From: Branchiostoma floridae
Lineage: Eukaryota; Chordata; Leptocardii; Amphioxiformes; Branchiostomatidae
Length of the DNA: 64,000 nt
Direction: 5' to 3'
Assembly (NCBI RefSeq): GCF_000003815.2
Contig: NC_049995.1
Location: 10,698,968 to 10,762,967, forward strand
The notes under the pieces are model-generated. The model was given only the letters and a program-made list of their open reading frames with translations, searched no databases and was not told where the DNA came from. The translations under genes were made by a program, and so were the position numbers. Positions 46,185-58,234 of this stretch are shown here, in pieces; position 1 is the stretch's first letter, and each line of letters starts with the position of its first letter.

Positions 46185-46812
46185 GGCATGATTACACCTA
46201 AAGAGGAAAGACTATCAGATTATTTACTCAATACCCCATAAGGCCCAATTTTCTTTGCATCCATTTTTTTCTGGCTTACTTCCAAAAGGAATTGCATTGA
46301 TATCAAAACAAAGAACAACTCGGCAGTAATTACATCTCGGGGGATATTAGACGAGAGATCCAGAAAGCATCACTTACTTAACAATCAATGTATCTGGCCT
46401 CAATATGTCAAAATTGTTTACAAATTTTAACTTCTAGTGAAGTTGAATATTGGGAAGCGAGATTCGAAGTAAAACCGAGGTAGGAGCATTTCTTAGAAGT
46501 GCGATGATAGTATTAAATATTAATGTGTATATTGCATCTACGTCTGTCTTATTCATTCCTATGTACCTTAAGAGACCACAGCATTGATTACAGTTCAGCT
46601 TCATTTCATGACTAACTGTCCATTGACGAATGTACCTACTGGGGTTTCCTAAAAGTCTACATTTGCATTACAGAATGATCGACAAATCGTCCGTTCGTTT
46701 ATTTCTCTAATAAGGAGTGCTATTAGAATTAAAAGTGACCTTCTCTTTATCCTTCCTCTTCATAAGTTTTGACTCTCCCCAATGTCTGACTTGCTCTTCA
46801 CATCATGTCTTT
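46185..46812. other. Unannotated spacer
   Basis: Nothing recognised. Confidence 0.4.
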
Positions 46813-47262
46813 GTGAAGACCGCGTGTTACAGTGGTATTGTGTTCGCCTCGTGACCGAGAGGTTGCGGGATCGAATCCGCCTGCCGTGCTGCCGATCTTG
46901 TGCGCTTGGGAAAGGCACTTTACACGACTTTCCTCACTTTACTCAAGTGAAAATGAGTCGTCCCTCGGATAGGACGTTAAATGGAGGTCCCTGTCTGGGG
47001 AGCGCCATACCCCGGGCACGTTAAAGAACCCGCCACATGTGCGATGGTGCGGTGTGAGCGGTTCAAAACCTACGGTACCTTGGCCGCACCTGAGGCAATT
47101 ACTGTCGTATTGAGGTCACCTGAGTGGAGCCGAATGGCAGTTCAATCCAGACCCTTGCGATTTAGCCCCGCCTATTGTAAGCTCCTCGCAATTCAGCCCC
47201 TGGCTGCAAAGGGTGAGTAGTCGACCCACCCAATAACAACAATAACAACAATAACAATTGCC
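46813..47262 (+). repeat. Composite tRNA-derived SINE with a GATAGGACGTTAAA body and (AACAAT)n tail
   Basis: The head has GTTACAGTGGTATTGTG (box A-like) and GCGGGATCGAATCC (box B-like). The middle shares CTTGGGAAAGGCACTTTACA and CCTCACTTTACTCAAGTG with family 1. It then diverges into TCGGATAGGACGTTAAATGG, GGGGAGCGCCATACCC and GGGCACGTTAAAGAACCC, a module seen widely in invertebrate SINEs, and a ~170-bp unique part ending in AATAACAACAATAACAACAA. Frames here are read-through. Confidence 0.85.
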
Positions 47263-49849
47263 ATTCCATCCATGCATTTCCATGTACTCTCACAAACATG
47301 CTTCAAAGTAAAGCACTGTATGTGAATTAGCAGCAGCATATTTCAGTACGGATGAGCAAACGCAAATAAACAAGCTTGTCAATAGAATTGATAAATAAAA
47401 AAAACTTGACATCATAACTGCCTTTAGATTGTCTTCTTGAATCAAATAGTATCCCCACTATTGCACCTCACTGCTTTCTTCAATTTGCATGACAAGAGAG
47501 AAAATTTTGTAAAGTCCATTAGAAACTAGTATGGTCCATTAGTTATTGGCATGATTTCATATTTCTTGCAGACAAATTCACAGTGATGGTAAGGGTAAAC
47601 GTCGTTAATCATGCAAATCAGGGCCTCATTTGCATGATTGATAGGGCCATGCTATGATAGCTGTCTTCTTAAAGATAATACTTTAATACAACATGTGTTG
47701 CTATATAGGTGAAGATTATAAACTGTCATGAACTAATGATGACCTTATTTGCATAATCAATATAAAGCCTAATCAGTCGTAAATGTCCACAGCATTTGGC
47801 GAAGGTATGAGTTCGTCGAACTCATGATCAGTATAGACTTTTTCCCCACATTTGTGAAGGATGACATAGATTATACTTAATTTTCCAAACGACGCAATGA
47901 AATCAACATGACTCATACCCCACCTACACAAACTGGCCTCCTTCCAAAAAATGAAATTAATAACAACCGCGCATATATTGCACATTTTGCAAGCCATAAT
48001 GTATGGGTATTAGCGTGATGGATTTTATGAAAAGTTTACAATCACATAACACGTAATATATTCAGCTATATGGTAAATTGCTTTTGAATCAGTACTCAAA
48101 TATGCGATTTTCTAAATGTCATTTTAGATGGGACTTTGAATGTTTGATTGTAGGATATGATAAATATGCATGGAATTGGTTCTCTGATTTATAGTATGGA
48201 AAACTAGGTCATGCTTGACAAATTTTCCGTCATGATAAATCAGCAGGTAGAGGTGGGTGGCCAAAATGCCGACGAAAATAAAACATGGTATGATTGATGA
48301 TGCCTTCCTATCAATAGCATTGCTGAGTTTGCAGATCTATAGATATTACTATATACGTGTGTTAAGAACGAGTGTTTTGCTATATGCATTCGTGTTTGCA
48401 TGGCCTTGGTGGTAAGAACCATCTTTGTTTTGCAAATCAACTCAAATTTTCGTATGTGTCACATCAGTATACAACAGAACAACATAACATACACGCACAT
48501 ACATACATACACACATGCATAAAGTCAACTATTATAATTTCAAAGAAAAAAGTGTGGCGTTACTGACTTTTACACTTCAGAATTTCGTAAATTGAAAAAA
48601 AGAATTATGATGATAAGGATTATGATGATAACAAAAATTCAAATCGATTATAATCACGTGAGAATATGGGTAGGTTTATGTTCCCGAAATGTATTATGTT
48701 CATTTGCTGTTATATACAAACGTAATGTTTGGAAAAAGAAAGGACGAATACAGCATTTACCTGTCCCCAGTGTCTCCATATGCAATCGTGATAATGAATA
48801 ACATATGTGGTTGGTACTTAAAAGATGATTCCTCCGAAATCCATGACAGCAGAGTATCAATCTACCTGTCAATGATACTCCTAAGGGGATAGTTGAGGAT
48901 GTAACGTGAATACGTATGTGGTAATTCCAAGGATTAACATAAAAGAGAATCTAAATATGCTGATTAAAAGAAAATGTAATGATTTAAACATTCTTGCATA
49001 ATTGGATGTAGCTATATGGCTATTCTTAATCCTTAAGTTGAAGAATTTGTAAAAATATTTCTGCATACTTGTCAATGGTGCTCATGATCGACATACAGAT
49101 GCAATGTGTACTTTGGGTAATGTAGAAATAGGTATATTTGATGATGCTTAAAAACAAACGTTGCGAAAAATGCTCACGTATGTAGTGAATAACTGAACAC
49201 TATACTAGGACACTTTCGTATGGATTACATGCCCTTTCCGATGTACCTAATTGGAGCTTAACACAAATATGTTTTAATCGTAGTAATCTGTGGAAAAAAT
49301 TAACCAACCATTCATCAAGCAAGTTTGGAACGAAATACCTTAAGAAGAGGATTTCCAATATGCAGGTTCAGCCACTGAACAGTGGTGCTAGCATCCATCA
49401 AGCTTTATGACCCCCTTAACGCGATTAAATCTGTGAAAGACTATTATCAGTGCCGAAGCCGGTCTTTGTGGAAAATTAACTTTTAAGACGTATTCACCCA
49501 TCGGGCGAGTTGTGCCATTAAACGTTCTTCATAGATAGTAGTTTTCTTAAATTTCTCATCGAGAAATGGTGTATGATGATAGCAATTGCTCAAGGTAATG
49601 CTATGTTAGGAATCTGGTAACATACCTTATCTCCATATGAGTTACAGTTCATAGTGTTAAAGCAAACTACTTTAACAGATTGCAAGTAAATAGGGGAATT
49701 TGAATCGCAAAACAGTGCCCAGAAAGTTTACAATGCAAAATGTACATACAGTTTTCGGGCATAAATACGTAGTCGCCGAAACATAGCGAGACATAGACGT
49801 TTTTTTTTCAATTAAAATATACAAAGATAAATACAGAGGCTGTATCCTC
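47263..49849. other. Intergenic; one octamer-type palindrome, otherwise featureless
   Basis: The palindrome at 47607-47639 is entered separately. A short CATA/CACA microsatellite lies at 48485-48512. No exons recognised. Confidence 0.4.
47607..47639. promoter_or_regulatory. Inverted pair of octamer (ATGCAAAT) motifs
   Basis: AATCATGCAAAT, nine bases, then ATTTGCATGATT: a perfect 12-bp dyad in which each arm contains the POU/octamer consensus. It may be a regulatory site or the centre of an old foldback repeat. No adjacent gene is visible. Confidence 0.3.
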
Positions 49850-49945
49850 ACCAACGCTTCGGTGACCGTCTGTCACCTTCTTCAGGGCAATTCTGACTGG
49901 TTCACATTATACTGCAGGACAGATGTCGCAGCTCACAGCAATGGT
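49850..49945 (-). mobile_element. Penelope-type terminal repeat, copy 2
   Basis: Minus strand: CAGCTCACAG-complement sequence, CATCTGTCCTGCAGTATAAT, GAACCAGTCAGAATTGCC, CTGAAGAAGGTGACAGAC, GGTCACCGAAGCGTTGGTGAG. Collinear with 24565-24672, with one change in GAAAC (GAAGC). Confidence 0.6.
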
Positions 49946-52391
49946 TATGTAAAAAGCGTCTCTTTACTCAGTGACGTACCAACCTGATAAAATAATTTAC
50001 AAATATACAAAGATGAGCAAGGCTATAATACACGGTGGTGCAGTGCTCAAACAAACTGCTAACTACAGTAGTTCATTCAAGTATTTCCAGAATCGGTCAG
50101 CTCTATATTGCCCTTAACCTATAAGCATCTATGTCATTGACTAATGTCCAAATAATAGGGATCAGTTACGTAAGTGATTTATCTGCCCATCTTATCAAAT
50201 GGCCATATGTACAAAGCACCCATCAACCACCCACCGTCCCAGGGGACGTTTTAGCCCGAAAACTACTGAAGTACATAATTATGGATGGGAGGGTGCTTTT
50301 GATGAAGAATTGGAGACTAAGAGCGGATAACAGCTGTTAAAAGCCTTATGGATCATTTTTTAATCCTTTTCTTTCATCATTCGCCTCATACGTTTTTTAC
50401 TTCCTCTTTGCAATAATGCAAGAGCTTTGGATCTAAATCTTTCAGCATCTCTTTAAAGTATCGTTTTATTGGCACTGGCTAAGGTGCCAAATCTGCATAT
50501 TTCTTTGCAGTTTTAGGCATCAAATCGAGATTTACTATGACTAAATATAGATGCAAAGGGCAAGGAATGAAGAAAAGGACATGTTTCTTTTTTCTTTCTT
50601 TCCTGACTATCCAACTGTTCTTCAAGTACGGCTTTCATACTATAAACACAACTGTCAATTGCATTGCAGGCAATTTTGCAACGGAAAATCACTAGATAGA
50701 AACTCAGCCCTAGATGCACACAAGCAATAAGCAAGACAGCACTAAAGCAAGCAAATTACTTCCTCAACCAAGCAAGCAATCTACATAACACCCTTCTTTC
50801 GCTATATGATAATTCTACACCCCCCCAATGTGCCCCATTGAAAGGAGTAAATTTTCTACAAAAAGTTTATCCTTGATAAGACAGTGATTGTCTGTTCCCT
50901 TAGGTTCTATAATTGGTTGGCAATAGCGCCATGCAGTAATTGGTTTGGAGATAGTCAATGCTGAAATTTTAAAATTGATCTAAAGCCAAAGAACAGAATG
51001 ACTTTCGGTCGTTAATTGCGGATATGGAACTCCAAAGGGACCATTAACTACCTGTGGGAAACAACTAAATGTGATAGAAAAGTGTGATAGATAGATAAAT
51101 AGATATACGTAATTTTTTTTTTCTTTCCTGGCTATCTAACCGTTCTTCAAGCACGAAGCATAAACTCCCTTGTCATTGTGGATAGATGTAGCGTTATTGT
51201 AGTTCCCAGTATAATCAATTTCCAAAAATTGCCATACGTCGTTACTTTTTATTGCTGTGATTCCTGTGGGACTAGGAATGTTGCAAAGCATTATGTTTGT
51301 TTGCCTTGTTCTTGTATGAGGCGTTCATGCTAACAACAAAATAACGGTATAGTACTTTTTTGCCGTTATGTTATAAAAGATATACCTTATCACAGTATTC
51401 GGAACAGCAGCCTGGATATTCATGACCACTTAAGACTACCCTCTATTTTCAAGGCCTTCACGGGATCCGCCAGTCAATCCGCCATGCAAATTGATGGTGG
51501 TCCAACGTAGTTCAGGGTCTAAACTTCAAGATTTTTTCATGCTCAATTGGGTAGAAATCTTGGCAGTTTTGAGGTGGGTGTGACAGGGAAGGGTTTCTAC
51601 TTTCTGATTAGGGGAAAAAAACTGAGTTTTTGTGGTCGTTAGGGGATATAAAGTTAGGACTCTTTGTCCTAGCACATGGCCTCCTCACTGGGTTGTGGTG
51701 CGGCTTTTCAGTTTTCCGGAAGTCTGTGCGGTTAGATTCATGGCGAAATGTGTTTTATATTAAAGCTGAGATGTCAGGCTTTCATATTAGGGTATGTTTG
51801 TGTGCCAGTAGCGCTAGAAATTTGAGTTGCTTTCCCCTTTTTTTTTGTATAGAGAACCATTGCTTACAGGCTGTATATTGAATGACCTGCGGATACCCTT
51901 CACTACAAAATACATCTTAAAGAATTGGAATTCAAAACGCTGGCGCGCGCCATTTTGTGCACTAATTTTTTTCAACAAGCCCCTTGGAGTAGGTTACACG
52001 CCTGTAATATGAGGCGGAACCCATTATAATGCATTAAGTGGATCATTGAGTGCATTTGTGATGCATTACCCCTCATACAGACATTCGTCAATTGATTTTG
52101 TGTTCTTAATGGAATTCTTTGGTAACTCTTTTGTAATGCTTTCAAATGTGATATATCAGATGAGCTTTTAGAAAAGTGTATGCTTCTGTCTGTGAAGTTT
52201 CACACAAGATCATTCGCTTATCTCACAAAGATCGTTGAATTGGTAGATAACTTTGAATTTATCATTGTTATCTTAAGGGATGTTTTGTAGTTCAGTGCAT
52301 AATATGACTTATCCGATGCAATCATATACTCGTATTACATGTTAACGCTTTTAAAAGTATGCTGCTGTGTTTCCCGTGTATAACAGTCTCT
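49946..52391. other. Intergenic with one short direct repeat
   Basis: TTTCCTGACTATCCAACTG and TTCTTCAAGTACG at ~50600 recur diverged at ~51127. No exon seen. Confidence 0.4.
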
Positions 52392-52581
52392 CAACGGGAC
52401 GGAGGGCGATATCACCTTCTGAAAATATTTGACCCTTTGCTGGCATCACACGTGAAAGAGTCACGTGTCCACAGCGATATGATCAGTCATTGAAAATTCC
52501 GTTGAGTCAGCTTTTTGAAATGGAAAATATCTTAATTCATATGCAGCCTTTTTCAGACTTTTTCACTCAGTACTCACATAC

Positions 52582-52775
52582 CTTAGTATGGGAACACAAC
52601 CTCCAAAACCCCCTGAGTATTGATAGTATTTGAATAAACCATCATATCCATTATTGCTGTCTGTTAAAATCCATGAATTCGTATTGACCGTTAGTTCTAC
52701 CGGCCCCATCCCGACCTCTCGTGCCCCCGGTTTGTCTATTTCCCATCGGTCCTTTATTTCAATAGACCAGATGTC
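52582..52775 (-). CDS. Possible exon, open copy (unrecognised protein)
   Basis: The minus-strand frame reads DIWSIEIKDRWEIDKPGA, then REVGMGPVELTVNTNSWIL and FKYYQYSGGFGGCVPIL, and ends at a strong donor, CTAAG|GTATGTGAG. A possible acceptor (CACGACAG) lies upstream but lacks a pyrimidine tract. The tail is Gly/Tyr-rich with a single Cys. I do not recognise the domain. The lack of further exons nearby and the tandem copy with a frameshift leave open whether it is a true exon or a transposon-borne segment. Confidence 0.3.
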
Positions 52776-53091
52776 CTGTCGTGACCTCGGGGGTACAGTG
52801 GTGTCACTGATCTGTCGCTCTGATGACATGAGCCCGCCTTGTGCAAATGCAGTTTATTTAGAGTAACCAATAGGATAGCATACCACATCACAACCGGGAC
52901 GGGGGCGATATCAACTTCTAAAAACATTTGACTCGTTGCTGACGTCACACGTGCCACGTGGCCACAACGATTGGGTCAGAGAACTGAAGAAGACTGAGTG
53001 CGTCCTTCATTAAAAATTCCGGTGGGTTAAATTTTTGAAATGGAGAATATCTTACTTCGTCATTCAGGTTATTCACTCAGTGACCACATAC

Positions 53092-53282
53092 CTTAGTGTG
53101 AAAACAACCTCCAAAACCTCCTGTGCATTGATAGTAATTGAATATATGGACACATCCATTCTTGCTGTCTGTTAAAAGCCATGAATTCATATTAACCGTT
53201 AGCTCTGCCGGCCCATCCCGACCTCTCGTGCCCCGAGTTTGTCTATTTCCCATCGGTCCTTTATTTCAATAGTCCATATGTC
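53092..53282 (-). pseudogene. Frameshifted duplicate of the 52582-52775 exon-like segment
   Basis: It reads DIWTIEIKDRWEIDKLGA then REVGMG, after which a single missing G shifts the frame to an early stop. Beyond the shift the other frame resumes similarity (LTVNMNSWLLTDS ... YYQCTGGFGGC). The donor CTAAG|GTATGTG is retained. Confidence 0.4.
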
Positions 53283-53825
53283 CTGTCGTGACCTCGAGGC
53301 TACAGTGAGGTCACGACCGGATTTTGTTCTTACCGACCTGTCGCCACCATGACATGAGTCCGGCTTATGCAAATTGAGTTCATTTGGAAGTAACCAATAG
53401 GATAGCATCTACCACATCCCTTGGGTTACTTGAAAATTGGTACATATTGGCTAAATAGGCTGAATAGCGTCCCATAGGATTTAGCAGACCAAGAAGGTCC
53501 ATTTATAATTGCAAGGCATTCATTAAGCATATTTGGCCAATGTGTACTATACTATGTACATCATTGTCTAAGCAACATACAGAGTCTGGCAGTCAAATGG
53601 CCATCTGTGTAACAACCCATTGGGTACTTGAAAAATGTCAAATAAATTCCCTAAGGGTTTAGCAGGCCAAAACAACGAGTTCTTTATTCGCAAGGCGAGT
53701 AATTCGGCCAATGCCTGCTAAAACATGATATGTATAAGTTAATACAAATACGCGGTCTAACTATATATATTTTTGCTCATGGTCTAAGTCTATATCTACT
53801 TATTTTACCTTCTCGGGCACTTTAA

Positions 53826-54896
53826 GGCCTGTGACAATTTTGGTCGAACATGAAATTTGAACCACTGCGTGACCTCAGGTAACCCCGCCGGGCCGGAGCG
53901 TTTTTAGAACGGTCCAATGTCAGTACCTAATGTTACATTGCGAAAACAGGAACTTACGATACACGGGCCACACTAACTACTTTTCTTCAGACTTATTAAT
54001 GTTGAATGTTAAAGACATTGATCTAGTATTTATCAAATATCGGCATAACTAGAAGCGGTTAACAAAAGGGCACACCCGCGAGAGCTGCAAGTGGTACAGT
54101 CCGAACATGCGTTCCGACCTCCCGGGGTGTGGAGTGGCCGGAAAACAGCGAGGCGCTCATACTTCAAGAGAACAGCAAAATAATGCTATAAATCGGTATT
54201 TCTAGCCCAAAATGATTGTATGGCAGTTGACTGATGTCTTATAAGGCTAACTTCCTGCGAAATTTCGCATTGATACAACAGCAATTTAACAGATACCGAC
54301 ATAAAACATTCATATTTTACCATCGGTTAATGTTACGTACAGTCAAACATGTCTTACTTGGGCGCAGTTCATGTAGGGTAAGTAGTGTTTCGTCGGCCCC
54401 TGCCCACATCAGGGCACCAGTTTTATTACGAGTTTTGTGCAGATTTAGGTTCATTAAGCCTTAGACCTTCAGAAATCAAGCGGGCCTTCTTGCAATATCT
54501 TTGATTTCCGTGGCTGTATTGATATTTGTACGAAAAATACCAAAAAATTGTCAAAAAAATCTGTTTTTGCCCCAAAACGGAGCCTTACCGATGTAAAGCG
54601 GCAAGATCCCCGGGCATATTAGATATCACAGAGATATAATCTATTACTCCAGAAAATATGACTCAGTTAGACAATCATTTCATAGTGGGCACAGACCCAT
54701 TTTAATAGCATCCCTATTTTCCACCAAAAAATGGTTTTTTAAACCCAAAATATTGAGGATCCACAATTTTCTTGTCATCATATTTTGAATATGGGTGAAT
54801 TACGTTAACTGGCCAAAAATTGTTGAAAACAGATGGTTACATCGAAAGTTATGGCCATATAACTGCTCGACTGAGAATCTACAGGTGTCACAGGCC
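53826..54896. mobile_element. TTAA-flanked element with GGCCTGTGACA termini, 1071 bp
   Basis: TTAA (53822-53825) GGCCTGTGACA ... TGTCACAGGCC TTAA (54897-54900). The 11-bp terminal inverted repeat and TTAA duplication fit a piggyBac-type target, although the ends begin GG and not CC. The interior has no long frame. A GC-rich part at 53880-54140 contains CCGCCGGGCCGGAG. Confidence 0.7.
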
Positions 54897-55077
54897 TTAA
54901 ACTGCCTGTGTTTATTCGTTGTGTTTTTCGGCAAACTTTCAGTCAAGTAAAAACAACTTGGCTAAAGAGTAAACCATAGTTTCTATTACACATCTCCCCC
55001 AATAGGTGTTTTTTAAAGTAACAAATATAGGGACACAGAGTATAAAGATCAGCTTGCGCCGTTGTATGTACCTAACG

Positions 55078-55275
55078 TTGGTTCACCTTTATCCGTGGGG
55101 TAATCTATATCCGTTGTTTTTCAAAACAGCGCATTTAGGGATATCAAGTCGACGGACGATTGTTTCAAATTGTAATATTTCCAAAATATTGTAGCTTTAA
55201 CTCACATTTCGTCGGCATGATAACCCTGCTTTTGAAAACAACGAATATAGGTTACCCCGTGGATAAAGGTGAACT
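55078..55275. mobile_element. Foldback element with ~85-bp arms
   Basis: GTTCACCTTTATCCGTGGGG, TAATCTATATCCGTTG and TTTTTCAAAAC on the left pair with CCCCGTGGATAAAGGTGAAC and neighbours on the right. GTCGACGGACG / CGTCGGCATG lie near the loop. Non-coding. Confidence 0.85.
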
Positions 55276-57189
55276 AGCATTATATCATGTGCTCATTTTT
55301 GTACCGTTCCACATTTACTGTAAACCACTCACACCCTTTCCAGCTCATATAGGCCGTTCAGAGTTTATGGGTGCTTTTATGATGAATAATCATCGTCACG
55401 TGGTACCTGACAAGGGAGGATTACAATAATCGTAAAAGACATTCCCAAGCTAGTCCACGATTATAAACGCTTCTGCTTAATGATGATTTGTTACATTTTC
55501 GACTAACAACATGTGCAGTGCACACCGTAACTCAGACTTAGCCCTGAAAGGTAAATAGTACGTCTGAGGCCCTGATACAAGTTGTCGGGCTTATATGTGA
55601 TTTTCTGTCTCATCAGACTTAATAAGTATCAATCGATACGACCCTCACCTTCAGGTTTTATTGTAATCTTCGCTTGTAAAGTGTTACTATTTACATGTTA
55701 TGAGAAAGTGACTGTTTTTTTTTTGCACTGCCGGTTGTTGACAAATTCTGGTAACATTTTGCAGATTCTCATGCATATTACAACTCAGCTTTATGGGCAT
55801 ATATATTATGTGCATATTCTGAGAAATTTCATATCTATCTATTAATTCATTTATTCATAAATTTGGTTGCTGTTTTCTATATATGTATACGCGGATTCTA
55901 ATCACAAGTAACAATGGGGATGCTCAAAAACGTTTTAAAATGAATCTTGTCCACAAAGTTTCTGTCCGGCAGACACTGCATGGAAACAGATCTCAACGTC
56001 CTAGATTTTACAACTCTAAAACTTTCTCCTTACAAAACCCTCTATCCACACTGAGACATCCACCAACAACTCGGTGAAGTGCTCTCATGATTTGCCCTTC
56101 AAGCGGCCCATATAGAAGAAAAGGGCCTCTCGAAGAATTAACATCATTCAGGTCGTTGGTTTGGGCATAAACAACCGCTTCTGGCAGCCATTTGGCCATG
56201 CTTGTTAAACGCAATAAGGTGAAGTCATTACACCTAGCGGAATGACCCCCTAAACAAAGCAGTTCGTAATGCATTTCTACCAATTGAACTCTACTTATCC
56301 TCATCCATCAACTTCCTTTCATGCACGATTGCCCTTTTCTCGAACCACAATGAAATCACAAAGGAGATGTGGATATTTTATGGGTGCTTTTGTTGGCAAG
56401 CACCGTAAATTTTGGCGTTGGGATAAAAGATTGGTACATGTAACGATGCTTGTAAAAATAACGCCTGAGCTTCTGACGCTTTAACAATTGAGGAAGATTT
56501 ATTCTCCGGTTTAATGGCAACTGTTCTGCAAGCTGGCGTGCTAAATTTTGTTCTTTGTTGTTGTAGAGCTGAGTCTTACGAAAACTTTCTTTTTAGTACA
56601 CCAGTTCGTTAGAAGTGATGGTCTCACCTTATAGATGTATACTATCGAAAGAAGACTTAGAAGTAATTTTGTCGAATCTTGGAACGTGTTTTATTCGATA
56701 CAATCGATTCGAAGAATAGGCCATTAAACAACTATCAACGTTCGGTTAGTTTTGTTTGAGTTTGTAGGTTGTTTCCAGGAATTTCTTAGAATTTTCCAGA
56801 AATTCTCTACCCAGTAGATCTGGGACAGTTGAAGCACACATGCCTCCAGTTTAGAAATATGTCTGGGTTATGGTTTGACCAAAGTATCCAAAAACTTAAT
56901 CAGAGATGTTTTTATTACAACAAAAAGGTCATACGAAACACAGTGGTTCCGCACTCAAGCAAACTGGCTTATATTACCGGTACAACAGGACAAAACATGA
57001 TACATGACATATAACAGAAAATATGTTAACGGGAAAGTCTGATGCACAGTGTCGGACAATTGAAGTACAGCAAGAAAAAAAAACGGCTGACATTGGTCAT
57101 GAGGGTCAAAATAAACAAGACATTGCTTTACAAATACAAAGAAAGGTTGTTGCAACGTAGATTTACTAGTAGTTGTCAGCAACATCTAA
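55276..57189. other. Unannotated spacer
   Basis: A 98-codon minus-strand frame at 56008-56304 has no domain or splice context. Nothing else recognised. Confidence 0.4.
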
Positions 57190-57392
57190 AAGACTGCTTA
57201 CATAATCTCCAAGCAGATCGTAGGGTGCCATAAGATGATATCAAAGCTGGCCAAGGAGTATAGCCGGCCAGAGGGAGCCAGTGGGCACTGGTAGGCGAAT
57301 GACCTCCTTTGGCCGGCTATACTCCTTGGCCAACTTTGATACTATATATATCTTATGCCACTGGGAATCTAGTTGGAGATTATGCTTACAGT
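57190..57392. mobile_element. Foldback element with ~85-bp arms
   Basis: CTGCTTACATAATCTCC, CCATAAGATGATATCAAAGC and TGGCCAAGGAGTATAGCCGG on the left pair with GGCCGGCTATACTCCTTGGC, TTATGCCACTGGG and GGAGATTATGCTTACAG on the right. The loop is ~40 bp. The outer parts of the arms are more diverged than the inner parts. Confidence 0.88.
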
Positions 57393-58108
57393 TAGATTTG
57401 AAGTCAGCCACGCTGCAGCTGCCGATTTAGTTTTAGCTGTCCGTATCTTTACGACCTAGTGTATGGGACACCAACAAAACTTTCTGAAACAAAAACTTAT
57501 CTCGATATAATAAAAGTGCCGTGGATACAGAACAGTAGAAATGACACAGGTACTGGTTGAGTCACCGCTTTTCAATCAGCGATAACAATGATCGCTATAA
57601 TAAACAACTTCCTGAAATATCAATACAAAGTCCAACCCCGTCCCACGGGAAATTTGTGCGCCTATATTTACTTTGCTGTGACACCGGAAGGTTAGAAAAT
57701 ATTGGCCCTAACGTTAGTACCGTCGATAAAAGTCTGGGAGGTACGTTTCGATATCGATGGATTCGCTTCTGTCGGCAATGCCACGGGGGGGCTGTGGTAT
57801 ACCTCGATGCTTTCATAAGTTTTATATACCTATGGGGGTGTAATAAATGTCATTGTTGGCTGTGCTTTCAAGTTTCAATGTTTGGTGACCTAACTGCTCC
57901 TAGATGCTTCCAAACAGCATTCCTCTCACGTGCTACTCCTTCTTCTTCTTCTTCAATTCTACATTTTTTGTTATTTATTCTTACATTAACACAGTACAAA
58001 GCAAAGATAAATCAAATTTCATTTCGTCATGGAGTTCCCTATATGTATGATATGTTACGCAATAAGTTAAAATTGAAAGAAGATTCACTCTTTACTTCTG
58101 GATACTTT
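57393..58108. other. Spacer left of the assembly gap
   Basis: No exon of the downstream PAN gene is visible here. The long frame starting at 57557 runs into the N block and is not evidence of coding. Confidence 0.4.
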
Positions 58109-58208
58109 NNNNNNNNNNNNNNNNNNNNNNNNNNNNNNNNNNNNNNNNNNNNNNNNNNNNNNNNNNNNNNNNNNNNNNNNNNNNNNNNNNNNNNNNNNNN
58201 NNNNNNNN
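58109..58208. other. Assembly gap (100 N)
   Basis: Exactly 100 N, the usual placeholder for a gap of unknown size. It ends inside a piggyBac-like right terminus. Confidence 0.98.
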
Positions 58209-58234
58209 ACGGACCCCACTCGGGTGTTTGAGGG
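58209..58234. mobile_element. Right end of a second piggyBac-like element, rest lost in the gap
   Basis: ACGGACCCCACTCGGGTGTT, then TGAGGG, matches the terminus at 46120-46180. It is followed by TTAT, a one-base change from the expected TTAA. Confidence 0.75.

Larger units (their letters stand above)
52392..53418. repeat. Tandem segmental duplication, ~500-bp unit, two copies
   Basis: Both units run from GGGACGG(A/G)GGGCGATATCA to GTAACCAATAGGATAGCAT, and share CACATACCTTAG, CTGTCTGTTAAAA, CATCCCGACCTCTCGTGCCC and TTCCCATCGGTCCTTTATTT. The second unit carries a ~45-bp insertion near 52975 and other indels. Each contains the exon-like minus-strand segment described next. Confidence 0.88.

Noticed and set aside
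46782-47220. Two overlapping ~80-codon frames
   Set aside because: Both are read-through of the composite SINE.
56008-56304. 98-codon minus-strand frame
   Set aside because: No recognisable domain, no splice junctions and no compositional shift.
57557-58231. 224-codon open frame
   Set aside because: It reads through the 100-N gap and into a transposon terminus. The sequence before the gap has no domain, so its length is artificial.
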